A stretch of DNA of 64,000 nucleotides from Pseudomonas putida (GCF_030159595.1 NZ_BSKJ01000001.1:620001-684000); one strand, 5' to 3'. Counted from the first letter of the stretch, positions 49,971 through 60,072 are shown. Notes: generated from the letters alone by a model not told the origin. A program made the numbers and translations.

Positions 49971-50875
49971 GCGTGGCCTTGCTGACCGTGGCCGGGGTAG
50001 CCCTGGACGCTTTGCTGGGCGAGCCGCAGCGACGCCACCCGTTGGTGGCTTTCGGCAATATGGCCAGTAACCTCGAGCGCCGCCTGAATGCCGGCGGGCG
50101 CGGCTGGCGTAGCCATGGCGTGAGCGCGTGGATTTTGGCGGTGGTGCCGCTGACCCTGGTGGCGCTGGTCCTGTCGTGGCTGCCTTACATCGGCTGGCTG
50201 GTGGATGTGCTGGCGCTGTACTGCGCCGTGGGGCTGCGTAGCCTGGGCGAGCATGTGCTGCCGGTGGCCAACGCGTTGCGCCAAGGCGACCTGGAAGAGG
50301 CGCGGCGCCGCGTTGGCTATCTGGTCAGCCGCGAAACCCGCGAGCTGGACGAGCCAGCGGTGGCCCGGGCAGCCACCGAGTCGGTGCTGGAGAACGGCAG
50401 CGATGCGGTGTTCGCCGCGCTGTTCTGGTTTGTGGTGGCCGGTGCGCCGGGCGTGGTGCTGTACCGCCTGTGTAACACACTGGATGCCATGTGGGGCTAC
50501 CGTAATGAACGCTTCGAGCGTTTCGGCTGGTGCGCGGCGCGTATCGACGACGTGCTCAACTATATTCCCGCAAGGCTGGTGGCGTTGACCTATGCGCTGC
50601 TGGGCAAGACCCGTCAGGCCCTGGCCTGCTGGCGCAAGCAGGGCCCCCTGTGGGACAGCCCGAACGCCGGGCCGGTGATGGCTGCAGGTGCCGGTGCGTT
50701 GGGTGTGGAACTGGGCGGCCCGGCGGTGTACCACGGTGAGCTTCATGAGCGGCCGCGTTTGGGCGAGGGGCCAGTGGCCGATGCCGACGCCATCGAGCGC
50801 GGGTGGGCCCTGGTGCAGCGTGGTGTGTGGTTGTGGCTGTTGTTGATCTGCCTGGGGGCTTACATCAATGCTTGA
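49967..50875 (+). CDS. cobD: Adenosylcobinamide-phosphate synthase CobD (CbiB)
   Basis: CobD/CbiB attaches the aminopropanol arm to adenosylcobyric acid. The 302-residue inner-membrane protein has several hydrophobic helices. It shows the family motifs [19 protein letters not shown] near the N terminus and [19 protein letters not shown], with the R-x-x-D-D pair [20 protein letters not shown] 49967 overlaps the bluB stop by 4 nt; an in-frame ATG at 49952 is inside bluB. Confidence 0.93.
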   Translation: MSVALLTVAGVALDALLGEPQRRHPLVAFGNMASNLERRLNAGGRGWRSHGVSAWILAVVPLTLVALVLSWLPYIGWLVDVLALYCAVGLRSLGEHVLPVANALRQGDLEEARRRVGYLVSRETRELDEPAVARAATESVLENGSDAVFAALFWFVVAGAPGVVLYRLCNTLDAMWGYRNERFERFGWCAARIDDVLNYIPARLVALTYALLGKTRQALACWRKQGPLWDSPNAGPVMAAGAGALGVELGGPAVYHGELHERPRLGEGPVADADAIERGWALVQRGVWLWLLLICLGAYINA

Positions 50876-51860
50876 ACACGGTGGCCGCCTGCTGCGCGCG
50901 GTGCAGCAGTACGGCATTCCTCGCGCGCATTGGCTCGACCTGTCCAGTGGCATCGCGCCCTGGCCATTCCCGATCCCTCCGATCCCTGTTGATGCGTGGG
51001 CCCGTCTACCGGAGACCGAGGACGGCCTGGAAGAGGCTGCACGCACATACTACGGTGCCAGCCAGCTGCTGCCGGTAGCGGGCTCTCAGGCCGCGATCCA
51101 GGCTTTGCCGCTGTTGCGCGCCGCTGGCCGGGTAGGGGTGCTGACACCGTGTTATGCCGAGCACCCGTACGCTTGGCAGCGGGCGGGGCATCAGTTGGTT
51201 GAGCTGCACGAGGCGCAGGTCGATGCAGTGCTCGATAGCCTCGACGTGCTGGTGCTGGTCAACCCCAACAACCCGACCGGGCGGCGGGTGTCGCGTGAGA
51301 AACTGCTGGGCTGGCATGCGCGCCTGGCTGAGCGCGGCGGCTGGCTGCTGGTTGATGAGGCGTTCATGGACAACACCCCGGCAGACAGCGTGGTGGACTG
51401 CACGGGTCGCGAGGGCCTGATCGTGCTGCGCTCATTCGGCAAGTTCTTCGGCTTGGCCGGGGTGCGTCTGGGTTTCGTCGCCGCTGAGCGCAGCCTGCTG
51501 CAACGCCTGGCCGAGTTGCTCGGCCCGTGGACCGTCAACGGCCCGACTCGGGTGCTGGCCCAGGCAAGCTTGGCCGACGAAGCTGCGCAGCGCGTGCAGA
51601 CCGAACGTTGTGCCGCCGCCAGTCAGCGCCTAGCCAGATTGTTGGCTAGCACTGGCCTGGCGCCAAGCGGCGGTTGCGACCTGTTCCAGTATGTGAGCAG
51701 CGAGCGCGCCGCGGCGTTGCATGAATTTCTCGCCCGTCGCGGCATTCTGGTGCGCCTGTTCGAACACCCGCCGGCCGTGCGCCTGGGGCTACCCGAGTGT
51801 GCGGCGGACGAACAGCGCCTGGCCCAGGCCCTGGCGGACTATCAAAAGGAATCGGCATGA
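50868..51860 (+). CDS. cobC: Threonine-phosphate decarboxylase (CobC, PLP-dependent)
   Basis: CobC in Pseudomonas naming (CobD in Salmonella) decarboxylates threonine phosphate to aminopropanol phosphate for CobD. The 330-residue class I aminotransferase-fold protein has the PLP lysine in [16 protein letters not shown], the N-P-N-N-P-T-G motif [12 protein letters not shown], and the substrate loop [14 protein letters not shown] 50868 overlaps the cobD stop by 8 nt. Not to be confused with the alpha-ribazole phosphatase also named CobC. Confidence 0.92.
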   Translation: MLEHGGRLLRAVQQYGIPRAHWLDLSSGIAPWPFPIPPIPVDAWARLPETEDGLEEAARTYYGASQLLPVAGSQAAIQALPLLRAAGRVGVLTPCYAEHPYAWQRAGHQLVELHEAQVDAVLDSLDVLVLVNPNNPTGRRVSREKLLGWHARLAERGGWLLVDEAFMDNTPADSVVDCTGREGLIVLRSFGKFFGLAGVRLGFVAAERSLLQRLAELLGPWTVNGPTRVLAQASLADEAAQRVQTERCAAASQRLARLLASTGLAPSGGCDLFQYVSSERAAALHEFLARRGILVRLFEHPPAVRLGLPECAADEQRLAQALADYQKESA

Positions 51861-53311
51861 CCACTCTCATGGTGCAAGGCACCACCTCCGATGCCGGCAA
51901 GAGCACGCTGGTGACCGCACTGTGCCGCTGGCTCTTGCGCCAGGGTGTCGCTGTGGTGCCGTTCAAACCGCAGAACATGGCGCTGAACAGCGCGGTAACC
52001 GCCGACGGCGGTGAGATCGGCCGCGCCCAGGCGGTGCAGGCCCAGGCGTGCCGGCTGGCGCCGCACACTGACATGAACCCGGTGCTGCTCAAGCCCAACA
52101 GCGACACCGGCGCCCAGGTGATCATTCATGGCCGCGCAGTCACCAGCATGAATGCGGTGGCCTACCACGACTACAAGGCCATCGCCATGCAGGCGGTGCT
52201 GGCGTCGCACCAGCGCTTGAGTGCCGCCTGGCCGGTGGTCATGGTCGAAGGCGCCGGGTCACCGGCAGAGATCAACCTGCGGGCCGGCGACATCGCCAAC
52301 ATGGGCTTTGCCGAAGCGGTCGATTGCCCGGTGATCCTGGTCGCCGACATCAACCGTGGCGGCGTGTTCGCGCACCTTGTTGGCACGCTGGAACTGCTTT
52401 CGCCCAGTGAACAGGCGCGGGTCAAAGGCTTTGTCATCAACCGCTTCCGTGGCGACATCGCCCTGTTGCAGCCGGGGCTGGACTGGCTGGAGCAACGTAC
52501 CGGCAAGCCAGTGCTGGGCGTGCTGCCATACGTCACCGACCTGCACCTGGAGGCCGAAGACGGCATCGATGTGCGCCAGGGCGCCAAAAGTGAGCGTGTG
52601 CTCAAGGTGATCGTGCCGGTCTTGCCGCGCATCAGTAATCACACCGACTTCGACCCGCTGCGCCTGCACCCGCAGGTGGACTTGCAGTTTATTGGCCCGG
52701 GGCAGCCGATTCCGGCTGCCGACCTGATCATCCTGCCGGGCTCCAAGAGCGTGCGTGGCGACCTGGCGCAACTGCGCGAGCGCGGTTGGGACAAAGCCAT
52801 CGAGCGGCACCTGCGCTACGGCGGCAAGCTGATCGGCATTTGTGGGGGCCTGCAGATGCTGGGCCGTGAAGTGCATGACCCGCTTGGCCTTGAGGGGCCT
52901 GCCGGGTCGAGCCCGGGGCTTGGCCTGCTGGATTTCGCCACGGTGCTCGAAGCCGAGAAGCAGTTGCGCAACGTTGCCGGGTTGCTGAACCTCGAAGCGG
53001 CGCCGGTTGCCGGTTATGAGATTCATGCAGGCGTTACCACCGGCCCCGCGCTGGAACAGCCTGCCGTGCAACTGGCCGATGGTCGTTGTGATGGCGCTGT
53101 AAGCGATGATGGGCAGATCCTTGCCACCTACCTGCATGGCCTGTTCGAGGGCGGCGACTCGTGCGCCGCACTGCTGCGCTGGGCGGGCCTGGACGATGTG
53201 CAGACCATCGATTACGAAGCCTTGCGCGAGCGCGATATCGAGCGCCTGGCAGACCTGGTGGAAAAACACCTGGACACCATGCGCTTGCGCCAACTCTGTG
53301 GGGTGGCCTGA
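51857..53311 (+). CDS. cobQ: Cobyric acid synthase
   Basis: CobQ (CbiP) amidates side chains b, d, e and g to form adenosylcobyric acid. The 484-residue protein has the P-loop [19 protein letters not shown], the core [17 protein letters not shown] and [16 protein letters not shown]. The C-terminal glutamine amidotransferase has its catalytic cysteine in [14 protein letters not shown] 51857 overlaps the cobC stop by 4 nt; an upstream in-frame read starts inside cobC. Confidence 0.95.
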   Translation: MTTLMVQGTTSDAGKSTLVTALCRWLLRQGVAVVPFKPQNMALNSAVTADGGEIGRAQAVQAQACRLAPHTDMNPVLLKPNSDTGAQVIIHGRAVTSMNAVAYHDYKAIAMQAVLASHQRLSAAWPVVMVEGAGSPAEINLRAGDIANMGFAEAVDCPVILVADINRGGVFAHLVGTLELLSPSEQARVKGFVINRFRGDIALLQPGLDWLEQRTGKPVLGVLPYVTDLHLEAEDGIDVRQGAKSERVLKVIVPVLPRISNHTDFDPLRLHPQVDLQFIGPGQPIPAADLIILPGSKSVRGDLAQLRERGWDKAIERHLRYGGKLIGICGGLQMLGREVHDPLGLEGPAGSSPGLGLLDFATVLEAEKQLRNVAGLLNLEAAPVAGYEIHAGVTTGPALEQPAVQLADGRCDGAVSDDGQILATYLHGLFEGGDSCAALLRWAGLDDVQTIDYEALRERDIERLADLVEKHLDTMRLRQLCGVA

Positions 53312-53312
53312 C

Positions 53313-53834
53313 ATGCACAGCCTGATCCTCGGTGGCGCCCGCTCTGGCAAAAGCCGCCTCGCCGAACAGCTGGCCAGCGCCAGTGGCCTGCCGGTGACCT
53401 ACATCGCCACCAGCCAGCCGCTGGATGGTGAAATGAACGAACGCGTGTTACTGCACCGCCAGCGCCGCCCTGCTGATTGGGGGCTGATCGAAGAGCCGCT
53501 GGCCCTGGCCGCTGTACTGCGCACCGAAGCGGCCGAAGGCCGTTGCCTGCTGGTGGACTGCCTGACCCTGTGGCTGACCAACCTGCTGATGCTCGAAGAC
53601 GACCAGCGACTGGCTGACGAGCGTGACGCCCTGCTGGCCTGCCTGGAGCAGTTGCCCGGGACACTCATTCTGGTCAGTAACGAAACGGGCCTGGGCGTGG
53701 TGCCCATGGGCGAGTTGACCCGGCGTTATGTCGACCTGGCCGGCTGGCTTCATCAGGCTGTGGCCGAGCGTTGTCAGCGTGTGGTGCTGACCGTGGCCGG
53801 CCTGCCCTTAATGCTTAAAGGACCTGTACTATGA
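53313..53834 (+). CDS. cobP: Adenosylcobinamide kinase / adenosylcobinamide-phosphate guanylyltransferase
   Basis: CobP (CobU in Salmonella) phosphorylates adenosylcobinamide and adds GMP to give AdoCbi-GDP. The 173-residue protein starts [20 protein letters not shown], containing the P-loop. It also has a guanylyl-site [15 protein letters not shown], and [13 protein letters not shown] with the Walker B-like part. It begins 2 nt after the cobQ stop. Confidence 0.93.
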   Translation: MHSLILGGARSGKSRLAEQLASASGLPVTYIATSQPLDGEMNERVLLHRQRRPADWGLIEEPLALAAVLRTEAAEGRCLLVDCLTLWLTNLLMLEDDQRLADERDALLACLEQLPGTLILVSNETGLGVVPMGELTRRYVDLAGWLHQAVAERCQRVVLTVAGLPLMLKGPVL

Positions 53835-54886
53835 CTCAAGCCTGGTGGCGTGATGCCTGCCAACCCCTCGACAACGCCGCCATGGACCAGGCCCGCGCCC
53901 GTCAGCAGCAGCTGACCAAGCCTGCCGGTTCGCTTGGTCAGCTTGAAGGCCTGGCGATTCAGCTGGCCGGCATGCAAGGGCGTGAACGGCCGACCCTGGA
54001 TCAGGCCGCCATCACTGTTTTTGCCGGTGACCATGGTGTGGTCGAGGAAGGTATCTCAGCCTACCCGCAGGCGGTGACCGGGCAGATGCTGCGCAACTTC
54101 GTTGGCGGTGGTGCAGCGATCAGCGTGCTGGCGCGCCAACTGCAGGCCAGCCTTGAGGTGGTCGACCTGGGTACCATCGACCCTGATCTGGATCTGCCTG
54201 GTGTGCGCCACCTGCGCCTTGGGGCCGGTACTGCCAACTTCGCGCGCCAGCCGGCAATGACCGAAGGCCAACTGCAAGCTGCTCTGCAGGCTGGCCGCGA
54301 CAGCGCGCTGCGTGCTGCCGAACAGGGTGCGCAGCTATTCATCGGTGGCGAGATGGGTATAGGCAACACCACGGCCGCCGCCGCCCTGGCCAGCGTCCTG
54401 CTGGGCTGCCCGCCTGCTGAACTGAGCGGCCCGGGCACAGGCCTGGACAGCGCGGGTGTGCGGCACAAGGCCGAGGTCATCGAGCGCGCGTTGAGCCTGC
54501 ATACGTTGCAGGCTGCAGACCCTTTGCAAGCATTGGGCTGCGTCGGTGGGTTCGAGATCGCCGCGCTGGCGGGGGCCTACATCGGTTGCGCACAGGCGGG
54601 TATCGCCGTACTGGTGGACGGCTTTATCTGCAGCGTTGCCGCGCTGGCTGCGGTGCGCCTCAATCCGCAGTGCCGCGTGTGGTTGCTGTTCGCTCATCAG
54701 GGCGCAGAACCTGGGCATAACGCGTTGCTCGAGGCATTGCAGGCTGACCCGCTCCTGGCGCTGGGCCTTCGTTTGGGCGAGGGCAGTGGTGCTGCGCTGG
54801 CTGTGCCGCTGCTGCGCCTCGCCTGTGCGCTCCACGCGCAGATAGCGACGTTCGCCGAAGCCGCCGTGGCGGACCGTCCGGCATGA
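53831..54886 (+). CDS. cobT: Nicotinate-nucleotide--dimethylbenzimidazole phosphoribosyltransferase
   Basis: CobT (called CobU in P. denitrificans) makes alpha-ribazole phosphate from DMB and nicotinate mononucleotide. The 351-residue protein has [40 protein letters not shown] and the C-terminal catalytic region [16 protein letters not shown]. The start overlaps the cobP stop by 4 nt. It uses the product of BluB, encoded in the same operon. Confidence 0.94.
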   Translation: MTQAWWRDACQPLDNAAMDQARARQQQLTKPAGSLGQLEGLAIQLAGMQGRERPTLDQAAITVFAGDHGVVEEGISAYPQAVTGQMLRNFVGGGAAISVLARQLQASLEVVDLGTIDPDLDLPGVRHLRLGAGTANFARQPAMTEGQLQAALQAGRDSALRAAEQGAQLFIGGEMGIGNTTAAAALASVLLGCPPAELSGPGTGLDSAGVRHKAEVIERALSLHTLQAADPLQALGCVGGFEIAALAGAYIGCAQAGIAVLVDGFICSVAALAAVRLNPQCRVWLLFAHQGAEPGHNALLEALQADPLLALGLRLGEGSGAALAVPLLRLACALHAQIATFAEAAVADRPA

Positions 54887-55449
54887 TTCTCGACCTGCTG
54901 CGCCACGGTGAAACCGAACAGGGCGGCCTGCGCGGCAGCCTTGACGATGCGTTGACTGACAAGGGCTGGGCGCAGATGCGGGGTGCCGTGGCAGAGGCGG
55001 GGCCCTGGCAGGTGCTGGTCAGCTCGCCACTGCAGCGCTGCGCACGCTTTGCCGATGAGCTGGGGGCGCAGTTGAATCTGCCGGTCCAGCGAGAACCCCA
55101 TCTTCAGGAGCTGCATTTTGGCGACTGGGAGGGCCGAAGCGCCGCGCAGATCATGGAAGACCAGGCGGATGCACTGGGGCGTTTCTGGGCGGACCCTTAC
55201 GCCTTTACGCCGCCCAATGGCGAGCCAGTCGAGGCGTTTGCCGAACGTGTACTGGCTGCTGTCGAGCGGCTGAGCCGTCAGCATGCCGGCAAGCGCGTAT
55301 TGCTGGTCACCCATGGCGGTGTGATGCGGCTATTGCTGGCCCGAGCCCGTGGCTTGCCAAGGGCGCAGCTGTTGCAGGTTGAAGTCGGGCACGGTGCGCT
55401 GATGCGGCTGATACCGGGTGACGATGGCCAGTGGGTCGAGGCGTGCTGA
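54883..55449 (+). CDS. cobC: Alpha-ribazole phosphatase-like histidine phosphatase (CobC family)
   Basis: A histidine phosphatase that removes phosphate from alpha-ribazole-5-phosphate or adenosylcobalamin-5-phosphate. The 188-residue protein starts [20 protein letters not shown] with the RHG catalytic motif. The second half has [17 protein letters not shown] with the second histidine. The symbol cobC follows the Salmonella convention and clashes with the decarboxylase above. The start overlaps the cobT stop by 4 nt. Confidence 0.88.
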   Translation: MILDLLRHGETEQGGLRGSLDDALTDKGWAQMRGAVAEAGPWQVLVSSPLQRCARFADELGAQLNLPVQREPHLQELHFGDWEGRSAAQIMEDQADALGRFWADPYAFTPPNGEPVEAFAERVLAAVERLSRQHAGKRVLLVTHGGVMRLLLARARGLPRAQLLQVEVGHGALMRLIPGDDGQWVEAC

Positions 55450-55451
55450 GG

Positions 55452-56186
55452 ATGTTGCCATTCTGGATTGCCCTGCAGTTTCTCAGCAGCCTGCCCGTGA
55501 GCCTGCCAGGCATGCCAGCACCACGCGAAATGGGGCGTTCACTGCTGTTCTACCCGCTGGTCGGGCTGCTGTTCGGCCTTCTGCTGTGGTTTGCCAGCCA
55601 TCTGCTGCAAGGTACGCCAGCACCGTTGCATGCAGCGTTGCTGTTGACGTTGTGGGTATTGCTCAGTGGTGCCTTGCACCTGGATGGCCTGGCTGACAGT
55701 GCTGACGCCTGGCTGGGCGGTTTCGGCGACCGTGAGCGCACCCTGCAGATCATGAAAGACCCTCGCAGCGGGCCAATTGCCGTGGTCACGCTGGTGCTGG
55801 TGCTGTTGCTGAAGTTCTGTGCCTTGTGGGTGCTGGTGGAGCAAGGCATCGGGGCCCAGTTGCTGCTGGCGCCGCTGATCGGTCGGGCGGCAATGTTGGG
55901 TTTGTTCCTCGGTACACCCTATGTACGCTCGGGTGGCCTGGGACAAGCCTTGGCGGATCATCTGCCGCGTCGTGAAGCCTCATGGGCTTTGCTGGGCAGC
56001 AGTGTCGTGTGTCTGGTTGCAGGTGGCTGGGGCGCGTGCTGGATACTGTTGCTGGCACTCGCTGTATTTGCAGGGTTGCGGCAACTGATGTGCCGACGCC
56101 TTGGCGGGACCACCGGGGATACCGCTGGCGCGATGCTGGAGTTGCTGGAGCTGGCCGTGATACTGGGTTTGGCCATGGGGCTTTGA
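55452..56186 (+). CDS. cobS: Adenosylcobinamide-GDP ribazoletransferase
   Basis: CobS (CobV) joins AdoCbi-GDP and alpha-ribazole in the membrane, the last joining step. The 244-residue membrane protein has HLDGLADSADAWLGGFGDRE, the Mg-binding motif, and MKDPRSGPIAVVTLV. Several Leu/Ala-rich helices are present (LLFYPLVGLLFGLLLWF, LLAPLIGRAAMLGLF). ATG 55452 has GAGG 10 nt upstream; GTG 55443 gives a form three residues longer. This is the last gene of the operon. Confidence 0.93.
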   Translation: MLPFWIALQFLSSLPVSLPGMPAPREMGRSLLFYPLVGLLFGLLLWFASHLLQGTPAPLHAALLLTLWVLLSGALHLDGLADSADAWLGGFGDRERTLQIMKDPRSGPIAVVTLVLVLLLKFCALWVLVEQGIGAQLLLAPLIGRAAMLGLFLGTPYVRSGGLGQALADHLPRREASWALLGSSVVCLVAGGWGACWILLLALAVFAGLRQLMCRRLGGTTGDTAGAMLELLELAVILGLAMGL

Positions 56187-56237
56187 GTGCCGGTTGCTGT
56201 CACCTCTAGGGGCGAAATCTCTTGCAACACCTATGAC

Positions 56238-56253
56238 ACGGGTATATACACGT
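56238..56253. promoter_or_regulatory. Putative MarR operator, copy 1
   Basis: ACGGGTATATACACGT is a near-perfect palindrome around GTATATAC, 5 bp before the MarR gene start. The same motif recurs before the MFS gene. The position over the start codon region suggests autorepression. Confidence 0.65.
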
Positions 56254-56257
56254 ATCC

Positions 56258-56662
56258 ATGCTGACCAGTGAATGCATCTGTACCCATCTACGTCGTGCCG
56301 CCCGTGGGGTGAGCCGGCATTATGACGAAGCGCTTGCCGGCTTCGGGGTGAATGTCGCCCAGTTTTCCCTGCTGCGCCATCTGCAGCGGCTTGACCGTCC
56401 CAGTATCACTACCCTGGCCGAAGCCATGGGCCTGGAACGCAGCACCTTGGGTCGTAACCTGCGGGTGCTTGAGGCCGAGGGGTTGCTGGCCCTGGTGGAT
56501 GGCGATGACCAGCGCAATCGCGTAGTGCTGCTGACCGAAGCCGGTAAGCAGCTGTTGTGTGACGCTCATCCAGCTTGGGAGCAGGCACAAACGGAGCTGG
56601 TGGAGCGACTGGGGGTAGAGCAGCGGGATGAACTGGTGCGTTTGCTGGGCCAACTGGCCTGA
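56258..56662 (+). CDS. MarR-family transcriptional regulator
   Basis: A 134-residue winged-helix regulator. The helix-turn-helix is ITTLAEAMGLERSTLGRNLRVLEAEG and the wing is LALVDGDDQRNRVVLLTEAG. The N-terminal dimer helix is CTHLRRAARGVSRHYDEALAGFG. It lies directly upstream of an MFS gene in the same orientation, the usual layout for a drug or metabolite efflux regulator. The effector is unknown. A matching palindrome precedes both genes. Confidence 0.85.
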   Translation: MLTSECICTHLRRAARGVSRHYDEALAGFGVNVAQFSLLRHLQRLDRPSITTLAEAMGLERSTLGRNLRVLEAEGLLALVDGDDQRNRVVLLTEAGKQLLCDAHPAWEQAQTELVERLGVEQRDELVRLLGQLA

Positions 56663-56678
56663 ATTGATACGACTGTAA

Positions 56679-56694
56679 GCGGGTATATACGCGT
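56679..56694. promoter_or_regulatory. Putative MarR operator, copy 2
   Basis: GCGGGTATATACGCGT shares [A/G]CGGGTATATAC[A/G]CGT with copy 1 and lies 30 bp before the MFS ATG. It supports joint control of both genes by the MarR protein. Confidence 0.65.
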
Positions 56695-56724
56695 AAACCT
56701 TGCGATGTGCTGGAGATAACGACA

Positions 56725-57927
56725 ATGACTTCGGTGTGGCGAACCAGCGGTTGGGTATTGGTGGGGGCGGCGTTCATCCTGGCGCTTTCCTTGGGTGTAC
56801 GGCATGGCTTTGGCCTGTTCCTGGCGCCGATGAGCGCCGATTTTGGCTGGGGGCGTGAGGTGTTCGCCTTTGCCATTGCCTTGCAGAACCTGATCTGGGG
56901 GCTGGCCCAGCCCTTCGCCGGTGCCTTGGCCGACCGCCTGGGTGCAGCGCGGGTGGTGATCATCGGCGGCATTCTCTATGCCGTCGGTTTGATCCTGATG
57001 GGCATGGCCGATTCTGCCTGGTCGCTGTCGCTCAGTGCCGGCTTGCTGATTGGCATCGGCCTGTCCGGCACCTCGTTCTCGGTCATCCTCGGCGTGGTCG
57101 GGCGTGCTGTGCCTGCCGAGAAGCGCAGTATGGCGATGGGGATCGCCAGCGCCGCCGGTTCGTTTGGCCAGTTCGCCATGCTGCCCGGTACCTTGGGCCT
57201 GATCCAGTGGTTGGGTTGGTCGGCCGCGTTGCTGGTACTGGGCCTGATGGTGGCGTTTATCGTGCCCTTCGTCGGCCTGCTGCGAGACCGCCCGCTGCCC
57301 AGCCATGGCGCCGAACAGACCCTGGGTCAGGCGTTGCGCGAGGCGTGCTCGCATTCCGGCTTCTGGTTGCTGGCGCTGGGCTTTTTTGTCTGTGGCTTCC
57401 AGGTGGTGTTCATTGGCGTGCACCTGCCGGCCTACCTGGTAGACCAGCACCTGGCCGCGACCACGGGTACCACGGTGCTGGCGCTGGTTGGCCTGTTCAA
57501 TATCGTGGGGACTTTCACCGCCGGCTGGCTCGGTGGGCGCATGTCCAAACCGCGCCTGTTAACCGGGCTTTACCTGCTGCGTGCAGTCGTGATCGTGCTG
57601 TTTCTCTGGGCGCCGGTCAGCGCGTTCAGCGCCTATCTGTTCGGCATCGCCATGGGCCTGCTGTGGCTTTCCACGGTGCCGCTGACCAATGGTACCGTGG
57701 CCACGCTGTTCGGGGTGCGCAACTTGTCCATGCTCGGCGGTATCGTCTTCCTGTTCCACCAGTTGGGCGCTTTCCTGGGTGGCTGGTTGGGCGGGGTGGT
57801 GTATGACCGCACCGGCAGCTACGACCTGGTCTGGCAGATCTCCATCCTGCTCAGCCTGTTGGCCGCCGCCCTCAACTGGCCCGTGCGCGAACGCCCGGTT
57901 GCCCGCTTGCAGGCCCAGGCCGCATGA
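56725..57927 (+). CDS. MFS transporter
   Basis: A 400-residue major-facilitator transporter with twelve predicted membrane helices. It starts MTSVWRTSGWVLVGAAFILA. The loop 2-3 motif is FAGALADRLGAARVVIIGG, similar to the G-x-x-x-D-R-x-G signature. In the C-terminal half it has GWLGGRMSKPRLLTGLY. The substrate cannot be read from sequence. GGAG precedes the ATG by 10 nt. A 40-residue membrane peptide is coupled to its 3' end (ATGA overlap). Confidence 0.88.
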   Translation: MTSVWRTSGWVLVGAAFILALSLGVRHGFGLFLAPMSADFGWGREVFAFAIALQNLIWGLAQPFAGALADRLGAARVVIIGGILYAVGLILMGMADSAWSLSLSAGLLIGIGLSGTSFSVILGVVGRAVPAEKRSMAMGIASAAGSFGQFAMLPGTLGLIQWLGWSAALLVLGLMVAFIVPFVGLLRDRPLPSHGAEQTLGQALREACSHSGFWLLALGFFVCGFQVVFIGVHLPAYLVDQHLAATTGTTVLALVGLFNIVGTFTAGWLGGRMSKPRLLTGLYLLRAVVIVLFLWAPVSAFSAYLFGIAMGLLWLSTVPLTNGTVATLFGVRNLSMLGGIVFLFHQLGAFLGGWLGGVVYDRTGSYDLVWQISILLSLLAAALNWPVRERPVARLQAQAA

Positions 57928-58046
57928 ACCGCTATCTGGCCCGCGGGCTGCTGGCCCTTGCTGCTCTGGCGCTGTTGGCGCTGGTGTGGTGGGGCTGGCA
58001 TCAGGGAGGGATGGCGTTGATGCAACTGGGCATGAGTGTTTGTTAG
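57924..58046 (+). CDS. Small membrane peptide (40 residues) coupled to the MFS gene
   Basis: [20 protein letters not shown] leads into [20 protein letters not shown]. This is a single predicted membrane helix (residues about 7-25) with a positive N terminus and a short polar tail. The ATG overlaps the MFS stop as ATGA, which argues for translational coupling. Such peptides often stabilise a transporter. I know of no family for it, so the call rests on coupling and composition. Confidence 0.6.
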   Translation: MNRYLARGLLALAALALLALVWWGWHQGGMALMQLGMSVC

Positions 58047-58092
58047 GCGCTACCCTGCAAGCTCAAGGATTGTCTTGCGGGAGAAACGAATC

Positions 58093-58644
58093 ATGCGTGC
58101 ACATTGGTTGATGGTGCCGGTGCTGGCCTTGCTTGCCAGCACATCGAGCTGGGCTGCCGATTGCCCGGCATTATTGCAGGGCAGCCTGCCGGAATTGCGT
58201 GGGAAGGGTCAGGTTGACCTGTGTCAGCGCTTTGCCGGCAAGCCTTTGGTGGTGGTCAATACGGCCAGCTATTGCGGTTTTGCACCCCAGTTCGAGGGGC
58301 TTGAGGCGACGTACAAGGCGTATCACGAGCAAGGCCTGGAGATGCTGGGCGTGCCGTCCAATGACTTCAAGCAGGAAGACGCCGACAGCGAGAAGACCGC
58401 CAAGGTGTGCTATGCCAACTACGGCGTCACCTTCACCATGACCAAGACGCAGCCGGTACGGGGCAAGGATGCGATACCACTGTTCGCTGAATTGGCCAGC
58501 CAGAGCAGTGCGCCGAAGTGGAATTTCTACAAATACGTGGTGGACCGTAAGGGTAAGGTGATTGGCAACTTCTCCAGCCTGACCAAACCGGATGACCCGG
58601 AGTTCCGGGCTGCAATCGAAAAGGCCATAGCGTCGCAGCGGTGA
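58093..58644 (+). CDS. Periplasmic glutathione peroxidase-family protein
   Basis: A 183-residue thiol peroxidase with a signal peptide ([23 protein letters not shown]). The catalytic cysteine is C61 in [20 protein letters not shown], and the family motifs [12 protein letters not shown] and [15 protein letters not shown] are present. The Cys in KVCYANYG may serve as a resolving cysteine. It would reduce peroxides in the periplasm with thiol donors, perhaps thioredoxin-like. GGAG precedes ATG 58093; the longer frame from 58036 overlaps the peptide gene. Confidence 0.88.
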   Translation: MRAHWLMVPVLALLASTSSWAADCPALLQGSLPELRGKGQVDLCQRFAGKPLVVVNTASYCGFAPQFEGLEATYKAYHEQGLEMLGVPSNDFKQEDADSEKTAKVCYANYGVTFTMTKTQPVRGKDAIPLFAELASQSSAPKWNFYKYVVDRKGKVIGNFSSLTKPDDPEFRAAIEKAIASQR

Positions 58645-58660
58645 TGCAGTCCTTTGGCTG

Positions 58661-58678
58661 CTCTTGCTCTTGCTCTTG
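58661..58678. repeat. Short tandem hexamer repeat CTCTTG x3
   Basis: Three perfect copies of CTCTTG in a pyrimidine-rich stretch between the peroxidase gene and the DUF2798 gene. The following 60 bp (to about 58740) carry the GCGCGATCGTTCGGCCTCC segment. This type of pyrimidine-rich intergenic sequence recurs in pseudomonads, but only one copy is present here. Confidence 0.5.
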
Positions 58679-58766
58679 TTTCGGCTTTTGCTTCTTAAGC
58701 GCGCGATCGTTCGGCCTCCTGAAGTCGCGAAGATCAAGAGCGGGAGATGCGTCCGCTGTTGTTACT

Positions 58767-59027
58767 TCACTTCGCATGCACCGTAATCGCCACCAGCCGC
58801 ACCACCAGCGGCCTCACCATCAACACACATACAAACGCCACCGGCATTGCCAATTGATAGGCCTTCAGCACATTGCTCAAGTACGCCGGGTTAACGCCGG
58901 CATTGGCCGCAGTGATCACGAAGCACATCAGCAGTGCCATGATTGACGACATGTAAAAGGCGAAAACGTAGGGCGTGGCGCCCGGGTGCAATTTGCGTCG
59001 GCTGCGCGACTGGGACAGGTTGCTCAT
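58767..59027 (-). CDS. DUF2798 membrane protein
   Basis: An 86-residue inner-membrane protein with two helices: YVFAFYMSSIMALLMCFVIT and LAMPVAFVCVLMVRPLVVRL. The DUF2798 pattern (F-Y-M-S-x-x-M-A-x-L-M, then P-x-V) is clear. The function is unknown. ATG 59027 follows CAGGAG. It is divergent from a LysR gene 114 bp away and probably under its control. Confidence 0.8.
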   Translation of the reverse strand: MSNLSQSRSRRKLHPGATPYVFAFYMSSIMALLMCFVITAANAGVNPAYLSNVLKAYQLAMPVAFVCVLMVRPLVVRLVAITVHAK

Positions 59028-59141
59028 GCGAACTCCTGAAAAGTAAGTGGATGCGCAGGTTAGCAACGCACCTGTCGGCACCTGTAGACCCGCAGTATTG
59101 AGTTCTTTATAAAGAGATTCTTACGAATCCAAGGGCTCAAA

Positions 59142-60071
59142 ATGGACCTGCTCAACGCTATCCGCAGTTTCATCAAGGTTGTCGAAGCCGGCAGCATTGC
59201 CGCTGGCGCCCGCAATCTGGGGCTCAGCCCGGCAGCGGTCAGCCAGAACCTGGCCCGGCTGGAGGGCCACTTGCAGGTGCGACTGCTCAGCCGCACTACA
59301 CGCAGCATGGCTGTGACCCCCGCTGGCGCCCAGTATTACGAGCGTGTGAAGCACATCGAACGTGACCTGGCGCTGGCCGAACAGGCGATCACTACCCCAG
59401 ACAGCGAGCCCCAGGGGCGGCTGTGTATTGCCTCGACTTCCGCCTTTGGCCGTCACGTCCTGGCTCCGCTGATCCCCGCCTTCAGTGCCCGCTACCCACT
59501 GCTTTCGATAGAGTTGGTAACGACTGATCGCCGGGTAAACCATGCGCGTGAAGACGTCGACGTGAGCCTTCGCATTGCCCCTCAGCTGGAGGACCAGCTA
59601 ATGGCCCGGCACATTGCCCGCATCCCGTTCATTTGCTGTGCTGCGCCCGGTTACCTGCAAAACGCCGGTGTGCCTGCCACGCCCGAGGCGTTGCGCGAGC
59701 ACCGCTGTCTGGTGTTCCGTTATCCGGTGGACGGGCGCTTTTTGCGCTGGGGTTTCATGCGCGACGGGCTGCGTTTCGAGGCGGAGTTCGGCAGTGTATT
59801 GATCAGCGATGACATCGATGCCCTGACCCAGATGGCCCTGCACGAGGGTGGCATCACCCGCCTGGCCGAGTTCATCGTGCGGCCGCACCTGGCCTCTGGA
59901 GCGCTGGTGCCCTTGTTCGAATACAGCGACAGCGGCCAGGCCTACGCCCAGACTGAGCCCATGGACATCTACTTGTGCCTGGCCGACCGCTTTGCCATGA
60001 CCACCAAGGTGCGTGTGTTCATGGATTATCTGCGCGAATGCCTGGGCGACAGTTGGCAGGTGCAGGCATGA
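59142..60071 (+). CDS. LysR-family transcriptional regulator
   Basis: A 309-residue regulator with an N-terminal winged helix (MDLLNAIRSFIKVVEAGSIA, then GARNLGLSPAAVSQNLARLE) and a C-terminal effector-binding domain. It shares the pattern FICCAAPGYLQNAGVPATP of the CrgA/PA4203-like LysR subgroup. The target is likely the divergent DUF2798 gene, as is common for this family. The effector is unknown. It ends at a bidirectional terminator shared with fadL. Confidence 0.88.
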   Translation: MDLLNAIRSFIKVVEAGSIAAGARNLGLSPAAVSQNLARLEGHLQVRLLSRTTRSMAVTPAGAQYYERVKHIERDLALAEQAITTPDSEPQGRLCIASTSAFGRHVLAPLIPAFSARYPLLSIELVTTDRRVNHAREDVDVSLRIAPQLEDQLMARHIARIPFICCAAPGYLQNAGVPATPEALREHRCLVFRYPVDGRFLRWGFMRDGLRFEAEFGSVLISDDIDALTQMALHEGGITRLAEFIVRPHLASGALVPLFEYSDSGQAYAQTEPMDIYLCLADRFAMTTKVRVFMDYLRECLGDSWQVQA

Positions 60072-60072
60072 A

